This document shows positions 5,533-14,126 of a DNA stretch of 16,533 bases, in pieces (position 1 is the first letter of the stretch; every line of letters begins with the position of its first letter). Under the pieces are notes generated by a model that saw only the letters and a list, made by a program, of their open reading frames with translations, searched no databases and was not told the origin of the DNA. This DNA comes from Deltaproteobacteria bacterium (GTDB taxonomy: Bacteria > Desulfobacterota_B > Binatia > UBA9968), in contig JACPSF010000152.1 in the NCBI GenBank assembly GCA_016193385.1, forward strand, positions 1-16,533. The letters are read 5' to 3'. Both the position numbers and the translations under genes were made by a program.

Positions 5533-5547
5533 GGGGCACGCGGCGGC
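5314..5547. repeat. Direct repeat, copy 2
   Basis: Partner of 4161-4394. The similarity fades over about ten bases at each end (GGG-C-GGCCGCG at the left, GGGGCA-CGG at the right). No flanking target-site duplication or terminal inverted repeat is evident, so a transposon origin is not supported. Confidence 0.9.
5350..5367 (+). promoter_or_regulatory. SECIS-like hairpin in the truncated copy
   Basis: CTCTTTC (5350-5356) pairs with GGAAGAG (5361-5367), with one G-U pair replacing a G-C. The loop is GATC and begins 19 nt after the TGA at 5335-5337. Both changes from the full copy are synonymous and keep the fold and the first loop G. Confidence 0.4.
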
Positions 5548-5568
5548 TCGGTGACGCTTATTTGCCCC
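5525..5568 (-). terminator. Possible terminator of the leftward CopD/PaaK operon
   Basis: GGGGCA (5533-5538) pairs with TGCCCC (5563-5568) around a 24-nt loop. Read leftward the stem is followed by a T-rich tract (complement of 5525-5532). It lies 75 nt beyond the stop of the AMP-binding gene. The stem is short, so it is weaker than the copy-1 terminator. Confidence 0.35.
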
Positions 5569-5642
5569 CTCTGCGAGGTGTCCGTCCATCCCGGGGCAGG
5601 CCCATTCTTAGTCGAAGGTAGCGGGGAAGGTGGCGGCGGAAG

Positions 5643-6896
5643 TCAATCGGGGACCTTCGATTGAATGTAGAAAAGACCGTTAGGGTCCATCGTGGTGACA
5701 ATCTTGGTGCGCAGCCAGCCATCGCGAACGCGCTTGTCGGTCTCTTCGGAAGGTTGGTACCTGACCCCGGTCATGGGCGACTTCACCCCGACCTCGCCAT
5801 ACTCGATCGCCTCCCAGGGGACTTCCAGAGGATTTCCGCTGGCGGGGTTTAAAGGCCACACGTCCACGTTGGTGATAGGGATCCCAACCGCGGCATCGAG
5901 GTACCAAGTGGGATGGGACGACAACACAGGTCCGGACTCTACCGACCCGTAAGTGAGCAGCGCAGGCTTGTCCAGTAGATTTCTGAGCCTTCTACGGCCG
6001 ATGGCTGTAAACGGCCCGAGCACGGAAACAAACAACCCCTCGAGGACATCCCGGAAGGCCCGGACCAGGCTCTTATAGGAAGAGTCGTAGAGTTTTCTCG
6101 CCTCCAGGCGGGGGAGGATGGTATAGCGGGGCGGATGATTCCTGATCACGTCTGCCACCTTTTCCGGATCCTCCAGGTCAGCCAGTAAGCAGGTGCCGCC
6201 CCGGAAAAGAACGGGCAGAAGGCTATAAAGCCCTTCCCATTTGTGCAGCGGCTGGAGTGCCAGCATCAAGTCCTCGGCTTTCAACGGCACAAAGGTGCTC
6301 CAGGACACAGCCCCGGCTAAGAGCGTTCTGTGGCTGTGGTAAACGAGGCCTCCGTTTTCCATGTTGAACGCGATCACGGGCCCCTGAAGGTCCAGCCGTC
6401 CCTTGGCTGTGGAAGCGGCGGCTCCTTTTCCTTCCAGATCCTGGAATTGGATGATGGGAACTCCCTGCAACACCGACGCCATCTCTTGTTGTAGACGGGT
6501 CTGGTCGGTAATGAATAATTCAGGCGCAAATTGGTGTAGGCTTGCCGCCAGTTCACCGGCTGGAAGCGCGGGATCGGCAAGAAAGAGGCTGCAGCGACCC
6601 TTGAGGGCGCCGAAGAAGAGCTTTACCAGGTTGACAGGCTGTCGCATCGCCGTAGCGACCCGGGCCGTCTTTCCCTCCGTGTAGGCAAGGATGGCCTTCA
6701 TCGTCCGGTCTGTTTCCTCCGACAGTTGGCGGTAAGTGACAGTCCCGTGATGGCTAATGAGGGCAGGTTGGTCGGGATGCCTGCGGGCTGGCCGGGTGAT
6801 CAGCCCGTCATCGAGCGCGAGGCCGGGAATCGCCAGATACCGGTAGACGTCTTCAGGCCAGTAGCCTGCGGTTAGACCCACTGCCCCCTTAGACAT
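5643..6896 (-). CDS. AMP-binding (ANL superfamily) protein, degenerate and lacking the C-terminal domain
   Basis: A 417-residue protein with the large N-terminal domain of adenylate-forming enzymes: ITRPARRHPDQPALISHHGT, then GTVTYRQLSE near residues 51-60. The ATP-binding loop, normally TSGTTGxPK, is replaced by NMENGGLVY (178-186), although the following HSHRTLLAG is kept. The YGxTE motif appears as YGSVE (316-320). The DGW-x-x-TGD motif is DGWLRTK (392-398), so its ATP-ribose-binding Asp is missing. The protein stops at the hinge (IQSKVPD), so the ~110-residue mobile C-terminal domain is absent, and I see no frameshift that would restore it. It overlaps the upstream PaaK-like gene by 8 bp. 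Normal adenylation is doubtful; a binding or scaffolding role, or decay, is possible. Confidence 0.75.
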   Translation of the reverse strand: MSKGAVGLTAGYWPEDVYRYLAIPGLALDDGLITRPARRHPDQPALISHHGTVTYRQLSEETDRTMKAILAYTEGKTARVATAMRQPVNLVKLFFGALKGRCSLFLADPALPAGELAASLHQFAPELFITDQTRLQQEMASVLQGVPIIQFQDLEGKGAAASTAKGRLDLQGPVIAFNMENGGLVYHSHRTLLAGAVSWSTFVPLKAEDLMLALQPLHKWEGLYSLLPVLFRGGTCLLADLEDPEKVADVIRNHPPRYTILPRLEARKLYDSSYKSLVRAFRDVLEGLFVSVLGPFTAIGRRRLRNLLDKPALLTYGSVESGPVLSSHPTWYLDAAVGIPITNVDVWPLNPASGNPLEVPWEAIEYGEVGVKSPMTGVRYQPSEETDKRVRDGWLRTKIVTTMDPNGLFYIQSKVPD

Positions 6897-8214
6897 GAGG
6901 CGCCCCCCGGTCTTTCTCTTCGATGACCGCTACACCCTTCCACCGCTCCGGTAGCTCTTCAGTCCAATCCACTCTCACCTCTATCTGAAGCCTCTCTTGC
7001 ACGCGATCGCGCAATTGGGTTCCAATGGCGTCGAGTTCCCCAGTGGAGGGTTTCTGAATCAACAGCCTCAAATGGGCCATTGCTTTCTCCTCACGAATGA
7101 CTGCGAAGGGAATGCCGATTAGCTCCGCTACCTCATCCAGGCATAACCGAGCGTCATAGGGAACGAGTTCCCTTCCCGCTACCTGCACGATGTTTGCCCG
7201 TCTATCGTAGACTTCCAGTAGAGGCCAAGTCCTACCGCAACTACAGCGTTCTGGCAAGATTTCCCCCAGGTCCTCGGTATCGTAGCGGATGTAGACGGAG
7301 CCGTAAGGAATCAGCGAGGTAATAACGACGGTGCCTCTCTTCCCTGCCGGAAGCGGCTCCTGCGTTTGGGGATCGACGATCTCGACGTGACAGCAATCCA
7401 AAAAAATATGATGCCCGCGGTGAAAAGAGCACTCCATCGCCGTGAGCCCCTCGGGGTTGCCCAGACCTTCGAAGATATCAACGACTCCCGTCTCTTCTTT
7501 GAGCTTTTCGCGCGTGCGCGGTGTCATGGGAGCCCCTCCAACGAGAATATACTTAACACCTTGGAAGGCTCTGGCAAGACTCATCTTGCGTCTACGGCAC
7601 TCAGCCAGAAGAGCATAGAACATCGGCAAGAAGATCGAGACGAAATCGGGTCTTACCTCGATCATGGTGTCCAAAAAGTTTCCCGAAAATCGGGGAAGGA
7701 AAGTTCCCCAGGGAATCACGCAGGTGGCCCCTATTTCCTGTACCACCTCCGTCTCCTGCACGGCAAGGCTGTGCCAGGCGGGCGCCGCCATGAGCATTCG
7801 CATTCCGGAACGCAAGCCACCCCACCAGTATGCTCGAGCCAAGGAACCCCCTCGAATAGAGCGCCACTTTGTAGGCCAGTAGAGGAACGAGGTCCCGAGC
7901 GTTCCTGAAGTCATGCATAAGACCGCCCGCTCTCCGCCATCGAAAGTCTCCGTACCAACGCTGAAGCTGCCCTTTTCCTTAATCTCTCGAAGAAGGTCTC
8001 TCTTGGTGAAGATCGGCACCCTTAAAAGGTCCTGGAGACTCTTCACTGAATCGGGATGGAAATGGGACGCCTCAAAACGGCGTCGATAGAAGGGGAGGTT
8101 TTGATAAGCGTGGCCGAGCATGCGCTTTAACTTTCGAAACTGAAGTCTGCGTAGCTTCTCTTCAGGCCAAGTGTCCTGGCTGTCTAGATAGACTGGCTCC
8201 CGGGCTTTTTTCAT
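6889..8214 (-). CDS. Phenylacetate-CoA ligase (PaaK)-like adenylate-forming enzyme
   Basis: A 441-residue PaaK-type enzyme of normal length. The N-terminal KLKRMLGHAYQNLPFYRRRFE block is the usual PaaK/CapK signature. The ATP loop is MTSGTLGTS (101-109), a variant of SGTTGxP. Later come FEGLGNPEG in the YGxTE position, RYDTEDLGEI in the Y-x-TGD position, CSCGRTWPLLE and RRANIVQVAGRELVP leading into the C-terminal domain. It is expected to activate an aryl or other carboxylic acid as acyl-AMP or acyl-CoA. Its ATG overlaps the stop of the upstream gene by 4 bp (ATGA) and its end overlaps the next gene, so the three adenylate-forming genes are translationally coupled. It is the only one of the three with a credible active site. 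Confidence 0.85.
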   Translation of the reverse strand: MKKAREPVYLDSQDTWPEEKLRRLQFRKLKRMLGHAYQNLPFYRRRFEASHFHPDSVKSLQDLLRVPIFTKRDLLREIKEKGSFSVGTETFDGGERAVLCMTSGTLGTSFLYWPTKWRSIRGGSLARAYWWGGLRSGMRMLMAAPAWHSLAVQETEVVQEIGATCVIPWGTFLPRFSGNFLDTMIEVRPDFVSIFLPMFYALLAECRRRKMSLARAFQGVKYILVGGAPMTPRTREKLKEETGVVDIFEGLGNPEGLTAMECSFHRGHHIFLDCCHVEIVDPQTQEPLPAGKRGTVVITSLIPYGSVYIRYDTEDLGEILPERCSCGRTWPLLEVYDRRANIVQVAGRELVPYDARLCLDEVAELIGIPFAVIREEKAMAHLRLLIQKPSTGELDAIGTQLRDRVQERLQIEVRVDWTEELPERWKGVAVIEEKDRGAPHV

Positions 8215-9155
8215 GTGGCGATCCTGTATTCCTTTGGGCCTCTCGGACAGCCAGCAGGTTCTAAAGAGCCATTAATTTGGCTGAGATAACGTAGGGTGGG
8301 GCAGGTCCGGGCAAACCGGTTGGTAATGATCAGGCGACCCTGTCTTTCGTTGTCCCCCTGCTCTTCGATACGCTCGACGACACTCTCTACCAGGTAAAGA
8401 TCCTGCCAGCTATGAAGCAAGCGGCATTCGGGGCATTCCATGGCCAAGAACATCGCTGCATCCAAACGGAGAAGGCGGTATATAGGCACGCCAAGCTTCC
8501 TCTCGAAGGCGCTCTGTTCCGCCTTTGATAGGAGGCCCTCATTCTCGACAGCAACCAAAAAAGGGGTGTAATCGGACAGCCGTAGGCCTTCTCTTTCAAC
8601 TTCCGCAGTGAAAGGTTGAAGACAATCGTTACGAAGGAAAAAGACGCGGGGGCGCACAAGTCCAACGATATCCACCGCCCTCCGAGCCATGTGGCTCACC
8701 CCGTCGTTGCAAATGGGTAAGCATCCTAGGAGATCGGCGGCGCCCTGTCTTAGATAAGGAGTGAACAAGGAGGAGGCAAGGTAAGAGACCGGGCTCGTTC
8801 CGTAATCAAATATAGCGACCCGGTCTCCCCGCTTGAGCCCGAGCAGTGACCAGCAGCGCCGAAGCGCCTCCGCATAGTGCTTCAAATCGTCGCGGTCCAG
8901 CGCGACATAGAGGGCCGTCTCGGTATCGTACTCTAACTGGAACACCACAAGGGGAAGGCGCTCCTTAGCACGCCTAAGGGAGTACGGGTCCCCACTTCTG
9001 ATCTTTTCCGCCGCCAGCTCCTCAAGGGTCATGGTCGGTATCTTCTCGGCGAAACCTTTCGAGTGAGAGACCGCGTCGGTTCCTAAGCTCTCGAATCTCC
9101 GCTTATAGAAAGCGGTGGTAGAGGCGTGCTTGATTAAGTGTCCGATCTGTCGCAT
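8211..9155 (-). CDS. PaaK/CapK-like protein without an ATP-binding loop
   Basis: From ATG 9155 this encodes 314 residues. The N-terminus (LIKHASTTAFYKRRFESLG) matches the PaaK family, and the middle (LGLKRGDRVAIFDYGTSPVSYLA, ADLLGCLPICNDG) follows its fold. Where TSGTTG should be, the sequence is VFQLEYDTETALYVALDRDDL, so the phosphate-binding loop is lost. The C-terminal RYxTGD region is RYLSQINGS, and the protein ends just after a CPRGP relic of CPCGR, so the small domain is absent. The frame is open to 9293, but that would overlap the CopD-like gene by about 130 bp; 9155 starts 8 bp past that gene's stop and is preferred, although its ribosome site is weak. It is probably non-catalytic, possibly a partner of the intact ligase. 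Confidence 0.65.
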   Translation of the reverse strand: MRQIGHLIKHASTTAFYKRRFESLGTDAVSHSKGFAEKIPTMTLEELAAEKIRSGDPYSLRRAKERLPLVVFQLEYDTETALYVALDRDDLKHYAEALRRCWSLLGLKRGDRVAIFDYGTSPVSYLASSLFTPYLRQGAADLLGCLPICNDGVSHMARRAVDIVGLVRPRVFFLRNDCLQPFTAEVEREGLRLSDYTPFLVAVENEGLLSKAEQSAFERKLGVPIYRLLRLDAAMFLAMECPECRLLHSWQDLYLVESVVERIEEQGDNERQGRLIITNRFARTCPTLRYLSQINGSLEPAGCPRGPKEYRIAT

Positions 9156-9162
9156 GCACGAT

Positions 9163-9693
9163 TTAGAAAAGTCCGCCGAAAGCGATGGACGCGCCGGCGA
9201 TAAGCGCCAGAGTGGACGTGATAAGGTTAACCAGTTGCCACCGATCCAGCCAGGCGGATGCAGAGATCTGGTCGGCTCTTCTCTTTTCCACATCCGCCAG
9301 TGTGGGATTAGAGCTGACGGTGAGTTTTTTCATCAGTTTCGGCCTCAGGCCGAAAGTCATAACGGAAGAGCTGGTGACCGTGATGAGCCAGAATAAAAGC
9401 ATTAGAGCGAGCGAACGTCCGGGACCGTGGGTATAAAGATCGAGGGAGATGAGCAGCCAGAGTCGACCGGTATAGTAGAGCTGCAGCAAGCCGCTCAGGA
9501 AGAGAAGGACCAAAGCGGTCCAACCGGTGTAGGTAAACAAGCTGCCCACTCTTTGGGCAATCACCACTGCGTGGGCCGGAGGGATCAAGCGCAGGGCTGG
9601 CCGCAAGAGAAAGTAGTTAAAAATAACTGAACCTACTAACGTGGCAGCAGCAAGGATATGGATGAGCCTTAGAACGAGAAGCAATGCTAGCAC
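9163..9693 (-). CDS. CopD-like / DUF2269-type integral membrane protein
   Basis: A 176-residue membrane protein starting with GTG. Predicted hydrophobic segments lie at about 1-22 (LVLRLIHILAAATLVGSVIF), 50-70, 92-112 and 155-172. The N-terminal R-x-x-H-I-x-x-A-x-x-x-G pattern resembles the CopD/DUF2269 family, whose members often sit beside heme or copper proteins; the specific function is unknown. It is the first gene of the leftward operon with three PaaK-type genes and lies 359 bp from the divergent Rieske gene. Four segments are fairly clear, the family assignment is moderate, and the GTG start lacks a strong ribosome site. Confidence 0.65.
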   Translation of the reverse strand: MLALLLVLRLIHILAAATLVGSVIFNYFLLRPALRLIPPAHAVVIAQRVGSLFTYTGWTALVLLFLSGLLQLYYTGRLWLLISLDLYTHGPGRSLALMLLFWLITVTSSSVMTFGLRPKLMKKLTVSSNPTLADVEKRRADQISASAWLDRWQLVNLITSTLALIAGASIAFGGLF

Positions 9694-10052
9694 GGATAAA
9701 GACGACCCTCGCTTTCAAAGAACGGGCCAAGTTCAGAAGCAAAGAGAAAATTCGGCGGGTGCCGGGCCATTGACCTACCATCTAGCCAGTTTGGCCTTGC
9801 CCGTCAAGCTATTTAAGAAGGCTCTACGCTGTTGCTCGCCTCCAATGAATCGTCCCTCTCCTTGCGCTTTTTTCCTAGAGGTAAGAAAACGGCAGGCTCC
9901 TTTTCCTACTTTTGATAAGAGCCGATCATGGCTGTCCCTTCTGCAGCCAGAGAGAGCGGATTAGATGGGTGTCGAGAATTCACTGAGGCGTGGTACGGAA
10001 ATTGCGATATTCGCATGAATTACGCGAGGCTTTCTACCGGAGGGTCGCTTAA
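9694..10052. other. Divergent intergenic region between the CopD-like and Rieske genes
   Basis: About 359 bp with no convincing gene; a 107-codon plus-strand frame from 9641 overlaps the CopD-like gene and has no protein character. Promoters for both directions are expected here. The one distinct element is a palindrome at 10003-10015. I find no clear -35/-10 pair. Confidence 0.5.
10003..10015. promoter_or_regulatory. Palindrome TGCGA-TAT-TCGCA upstream of the Rieske operon
   Basis: Perfect 5-bp arms flank a 3-nt centre, 37 bp before the Rieske start. The position suits an operator of the respiratory operon, but no known regulator is implied. Confidence 0.35.
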
Positions 10053-10505
10053 GTGAAAAAATTATCCAGGGAGGAGTTTCTTACATGGTTGGCCTGGGGA
10101 AGTGCCGGACTCCCCGCAGCTCTTCTGGGGATTGGCTCCTTCAGGTTTCTCATTCCCAACCTGATTTTTGGCCCGCCGACTATGTTCAAAATCGGCAGGG
10201 CGGAGGGATTCCCCCCGGGGAGCCAAACATTTCTCCCGGAAAGCCGTTTGTTCATCGCATCCACGGAAAAAGGGATAATGGCAATGTCTGCCATATGCAC
10301 GCACCTTGGATGTACAGTGTCGCAAGTGGAATGGGGATTTCAATGCCCCTGCCATGGCAGCAAATTCGATTCCAGCGGTCGCGTGCTGGCGGGCCCGGCG
10401 CCGCAGCCATTGCCGTGGTTTAGGATCTTGCAGGACCCTGACGGTCAGCTGGTCGTTGACACTTGGCGTCCGGTCCCCCGACAGACTTTTTTCAGAATGG
10501 CCTAG
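10053..10505 (+). CDS. Rieske [2Fe-2S] protein of a cytochrome bc-type complex
   Basis: A 150-residue Rieske protein. Both cluster boxes are perfect: CTHLGC (Cys82, His84, Cys87) and CPCHGS (Cys98, Cys100, His101), followed by the flexible [10 protein letters not shown] proline loop. A single hydrophobic anchor spans about residues 11-35. No twin-arginine is visible before it, although Rieske proteins are normally Tat substrates. It starts at GTG with GGAGGG at 10039-10044. It transfers electrons from quinol at the Qo site to a cytochrome c and heads a five-gene operon with cytochrome b and two multiheme cytochromes c. The lipoprotein gene begins 14 bp after its stop. Confidence 0.95.
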   Translation: MKKLSREEFLTWLAWGSAGLPAALLGIGSFRFLIPNLIFGPPTMFKIGRAEGFPPGSQTFLPESRLFIASTEKGIMAMSAICTHLGCTVSQVEWGFQCPCHGSKFDSSGRVLAGPAPQPLPWFRILQDPDGQLVVDTWRPVPRQTFFRMA

Positions 10506-10519
10506 GGAGCGCTGCAGGC

Positions 10520-11764
10520 ATGCCGGTAAGGCCCCTTCGTTATTTTGCTTTGGCGAGTTTGCTCCTGCTTGCAGGCTGCACTTCAGGCGGCTCCGGTGCT
10601 CCGGATCCCCCCTCGTCTGAAGACATCATCTCTTCCCCACAAGGTCGCGGGGGTTCAAGTGAAACCGTTGTTCCCAGCCATTTGGAAGAGCGAGAGAGTT
10701 TCACTTTATCCCTTCCACGAAGGGGCATCTTCGTGGCCACGATTCGGTGGGGATTGACGACTTTGGGTGTCTTTGACGTCGCCAACAGGGCGCTGGCACC
10801 GGTGGCAACGCGGGAGACGGGCGAGTTACTCATTTCGGGGTCTCGAGATCGGTTGGCTTACCTGGTGCGTGAGGGTCCCAATCCCAGGAAGAATTTTGTT
10901 GAAGTCATAGACTTGAGACGGAGAAAAAGTCTGGCCGTCAAGCCGGCCAGCGACTTCGCGATCTTGGGTTTTACCCTGAACCCCAGCGGGGACCGGCTCA
11001 GCTACGCCGCGATGAATCTCCGCAAAAGCCGCAGCCACCACGTCACCTGGCGCGCGGGTCTGGCAGATCTGGAAAGATATGAAACACGCCTCTCGCTGGA
11101 ATCGGGGCCAGATAAAGTCCTCGAAGAGGGGATCCCTGTCCCCTTCGGATGGTCCAGACGGAGAGAGGAAATTTTTTTCCAAATAAAATTGCCCCTGCGA
11201 GGGATGGTGAAGCAGGGCATTTGGGCTATGAAGCCTGACGGTTCGAGCTGGCGGCAAATCCTTCCTGAAGCGTCTTACACGGGCGTTCCGCATCTCTCCC
11301 CGGACGGCGCATCTCTGGCTTACTTTGCCACCAGCCAGGAACTCCTGCCTCAGGGCCATATCCCGGCCCCGGGAGAGCCTCCCGCCAATGTTCTGACGGT
11401 CATGAATTTAATGACCGGGGAGAAAAGCGTCTGGACGCAGAAGCCCGGCACAGCCTTCGGTGCCTTTGCGTGGTCGCCAAGCGGAAAGGAAATCCTGGTG
11501 AGCGAGCAGCAGTGGTCGGAAGGTCGCTTTCATGACGGGGGGCTGCTCAGAGTAGCGAAGGATAAGACTCAGGCAGTGGTGAGGATCGGCCGGTCCAGTC
11601 CCTTCATCAAGGTGACGGACGTATTGGAGTGCGGGGACGGCTCTGTTTTTTGGGTCGAGGAACTTGGCGCGGGGGCGAGGCTGTGGGCCATGGCGGATCG
11701 GATTCCGGCAACGCTCCTCACTGACCCCGATGGGAAGATCCATCTTTTCGGTTGCCTCGAATAG
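10520..11764 (+). CDS. Lipoprotein with TolB/PD40-type beta-propeller repeats
   Basis: A 414-residue protein. The start at ATG 10520 is chosen because GGGAG sits about ten bases upstream and a lipoprotein signal follows directly (LLLLAGC, Cys20). Repeated blocks NPSGDRLSYAAM, SPDGASLAYFAT and SPSGKEILVSEQQ match PD40/WD40-like blades. No catalytic residues or CxxCH motifs are seen. It lies between the Rieske and cytochrome b genes with tight spacing (12 bp to the cytochrome b ATG), so it may be an accessory subunit or assembly factor of the complex, anchored at the periplasmic face. That role is inferred from position only; I do not know it as a standard subunit. Confidence 0.8.
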   Translation: MPVRPLRYFALASLLLLAGCTSGGSGAPDPPSSEDIISSPQGRGGSSETVVPSHLEERESFTLSLPRRGIFVATIRWGLTTLGVFDVANRALAPVATRETGELLISGSRDRLAYLVREGPNPRKNFVEVIDLRRRKSLAVKPASDFAILGFTLNPSGDRLSYAAMNLRKSRSHHVTWRAGLADLERYETRLSLESGPDKVLEEGIPVPFGWSRRREEIFFQIKLPLRGMVKQGIWAMKPDGSSWRQILPEASYTGVPHLSPDGASLAYFATSQELLPQGHIPAPGEPPANVLTVMNLMTGEKSVWTQKPGTAFGAFAWSPSGKEILVSEQQWSEGRFHDGGLLRVAKDKTQAVVRIGRSSPFIKVTDVLECGDGSVFWVEELGAGARLWAMADRIPATLLTDPDGKIHLFGCLE

Positions 11765-11776
11765 GTGAGGATCACC

Positions 11777-13003
11777 ATGGACGGCCACCCCAACAGAGTC
11801 CTGGGTTTCCTGGTGGCGCTCCGAGAGCTGGGGCGGCAACTTTACCGTTCGATTTTTCGCGGGAGCTATCCCGCCAGTCTCCGGCAGCAGTTGGCCGTAG
11901 TAGTCAATAATCTCATCCTTCATGTCCATCCGACAAGGGTCTTTCGCCGAAGCCTCAGCCCCCAGACCACTTTCGGTCTCGGCTTGATCTGTCTTTACCT
12001 TTTTATCATCGAGTGGGTAACGGGCGTCTACCTGATGTTCTACTATGAACCCTCTACCGGCGCTGCCTATGGGCGGATTCTGGATCTCGACTATGTCATC
12101 ACGTTTGGTCGGCTGATGCGCAACCTCCACCGCTGGGCGGCCGAGGCTATGGTTGTCGCAGTCGCCCTCCACATGTGCCGGGTTTTCTACACCGGCGCTT
12201 ATACACCTCCCCGAGAATTCAACTGGATCCTGGGTGTGGTCCTGCTCCTCCTGACCCTGGCGTTGAGCTTCACCGGTTATCTTCTACCTTGGGACCAGCT
12301 TTCTTTCTGGGCGGTTACGGTAGGCACCAACATCGTCAGCTACGCTCCGGTCCTGGGCCCCAAGCTTCGATTCGTCCTTCTCGGGGGCGACAGCGTCGGG
12401 AGCGACGCGCTCCTGCGCTTTTACACTCTGCATGTCCTCGCCGTACCCGCACTCGCCGCTCTCATCATCAACTATCACATCTGGCGCGTCGTAAAAGACG
12501 GCGGCCTGGCTCACCCGCTGCAGCGCCATCCGGGCGGAGAAGAAAAAACGGCCCCGGCTCCGCGGACAGATCCCGTTATCCCCACGTTTCCCCTGGTCGT
12601 CTATGCTGAGCTCCTGGTCTTTGTGGTGCTGATGGCTGGATTGGTCGCGGCCTCTCTCCTCTTTGATGCTCCTTTGGAAGAAGAGGCTAACCCTCTGCGG
12701 CCCAGCAATCCGTCCAAAGCCCCTTGGTATTTCCTGGGTCTGCAAGAACTGGTCAGCTACTCCGCCTTCTGGGGCGGCGTCATGGTCCCCACCGTCCTAA
12801 CCCTGTTCTTGTTGTTTTTGCCTTACCTTGACCGGAAGGCCGGAGGAGAAGGGGTCTGGTTTGCCCGAGAGAGAACGGGCATGATCATCGTCTGGACTGT
12901 TATCCTGGCCGGGATTGTGGTGACGACAGTCATCGGGGTTTTTCTTCGCGGTCCCAACTGGAGTTTTTACTGGCCCTGGCAGGGCTGGCCGGGTCCGCAG
13001 TAA
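11777..13003 (+). CDS. Cytochrome b, fused b6 and subunit IV type
   Basis: A 408-residue diheme cytochrome b. The heme ligands are His118 and His132 in one helix and His219 and His234 in another. The second pair has 14 residues between the histidines, as in b6-type proteins, against 13 in bc1. The [13 protein letters not shown] segment is conserved. The C-terminal half holds the [21 protein letters not shown] block of subunit IV, so b6 and IV are fused. The Qo motif is APWY rather than PEWY; the third residue, usually Glu at position 2 of PEWY, is absent. ATG 11777 has AGGTGAGG just upstream; the GTG at 11765 is less likely. It oxidises quinol and passes electrons to the Rieske protein and the cytochromes encoded next. 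Confidence 0.93.
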   Translation: MDGHPNRVLGFLVALRELGRQLYRSIFRGSYPASLRQQLAVVVNNLILHVHPTRVFRRSLSPQTTFGLGLICLYLFIIEWVTGVYLMFYYEPSTGAAYGRILDLDYVITFGRLMRNLHRWAAEAMVVAVALHMCRVFYTGAYTPPREFNWILGVVLLLLTLALSFTGYLLPWDQLSFWAVTVGTNIVSYAPVLGPKLRFVLLGGDSVGSDALLRFYTLHVLAVPALAALIINYHIWRVVKDGGLAHPLQRHPGGEEKTAPAPRTDPVIPTFPLVVYAELLVFVVLMAGLVAASLLFDAPLEEEANPLRPSNPSKAPWYFLGLQELVSYSAFWGGVMVPTVLTLFLLFLPYLDRKAGGEGVWFARERTGMIIVWTVILAGIVVTTVIGVFLRGPNWSFYWPWQGWPGPQ

Positions 13004-13021
13004 AGGAGTGGTCCGGTTCGT

Positions 13022-14119
13022 ATGGAGAAATGGCTCGGTTCGGCCGGCCTAGCCCTAACCCTCATTTTGGGTTGGGCTGTGTGGGACGCCGCGCAGCAAG
13101 AATGGGAACGGGTCCAGCGAACCTACTACCGTTTGGCTTTGTCCGGTGCCCGGACTGAGGCCGAGAAAGAGTGGGCGAGGAGCCAACGCATAGAGCTCAA
13201 GCAGCTCCAGCTCAAAGAGCGCGGGACGGTCGAGCGCTGCGTGTCCTGTCACCTCGCCCTGGAGAACCCTATGTTCCGGAACTTCCCGGAGCCGTTGCGC
13301 AAGCATTCTTCGCTTCTGGAAAGCCATCCGCCAAAGCAGTTTGGTTGTGTTGCGTGCCACGGAGGGGAGGGCAGGGCGGTGACCGCTCTCGAAGCGCATG
13401 GCCAGGGAGGCATCTTGGCGAAGCCTCTTCTCAAAGGCGACTACATGCAGGCTGCTTGTTACAATTGCCATGGGCTGAAAACCCTGCCTTCCAGGGTCAC
13501 GGCAGCAGTCGTGCGGGGAAGACAGCTGGTCAACCGCTACCTGTGCCTCGGTTGCCACAAAATCAACGGTGACGGAGGCGAAGAAGGGCCTGAGTTAAGC
13601 ACGGTGGGAAGCGATCGAAGCTGGCTATGGCTCTATGCTCACCTGGCCAGACCGCAAGGCGTGGTCGCAGGCTCGACGATGCCGGTCTTTTCGCTGAACC
13701 GGGAGGAAATTAAAGACATCACGGTCTATTTGATGACGCTTCTCGATAGCCGAGACCAGCTCAAGAACCTCCCTTTGCTTGCAAAGCGCGTGGTAAAGGA
13801 TTATCCAACGGAACGGCCGGAGGACGAGCGGAATCACGGAGAGATAAAATTCGCCGCAGACAAGGGCGCAGTCAAGTTTGCCTACGACGGCGACATTCTT
13901 TTTCGCGGCGCTGGTTGCAACCTGTGTCACATGCTTGGCATCAGAGGAGGAGAGGTGGGCCCGGCACTGACCTATATCGCGCGAAAGCGTGACGGAGAGA
14001 ATTTGGAGCGCCTTTTGAAGGATCCCGAGGAAGTGCTTCCCGGAGGGAAGATGCCGCAGCTCTATCTGAACGAGCGGCAAATAAAAGCGCTGGTTGGCTT
14101 TCTGAGCACCCTAAGCTAG
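13022..14119 (+). CDS. Membrane-anchored pentaheme cytochrome c
   Basis: A 365-residue protein with one N-terminal anchor (about 5-22) and five canonical heme sites: CVSCH (73-77), CVACH (109-113), CYNCH (146-150), CLGCH (175-179) and CNLCH (299-303). The first three look like a multiheme domain with short spacing; the fourth and fifth each sit at the start of a mono-heme cytochrome c domain with downstream Met (TMPVF near 220, KMPQLY near 345). A Lys/Glu-rich stretch follows the anchor. It likely replaces cytochrome c1/f as acceptor of the Rieske electrons. AAGGAG at 13002-13007 overlaps the cytochrome b stop, a rather long 14 bp before the ATG. Only 7 bp separate it from the next gene. Confidence 0.93.
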   Translation: MEKWLGSAGLALTLILGWAVWDAAQQEWERVQRTYYRLALSGARTEAEKEWARSQRIELKQLQLKERGTVERCVSCHLALENPMFRNFPEPLRKHSSLLESHPPKQFGCVACHGGEGRAVTALEAHGQGGILAKPLLKGDYMQAACYNCHGLKTLPSRVTAAVVRGRQLVNRYLCLGCHKINGDGGEEGPELSTVGSDRSWLWLYAHLARPQGVVAGSTMPVFSLNREEIKDITVYLMTLLDSRDQLKNLPLLAKRVVKDYPTERPEDERNHGEIKFAADKGAVKFAYDGDILFRGAGCNLCHMLGIRGGEVGPALTYIARKRDGENLERLLKDPEEVLPGGKMPQLYLNERQIKALVGFLSTLS

Positions 14120-14126
14120 AAAAAAA

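Noticed and set aside
4161..5547. Composite transposon or insertion sequence
   Set aside because: There is no transposase, no terminal inverted repeats and no target-site duplication. The repeats are pieces of a coding gene.
7366..7908. 180-codon open frame on the plus strand
   Set aside because: It is antisense to the PaaK-like gene, with no ribosome site and no family motifs.
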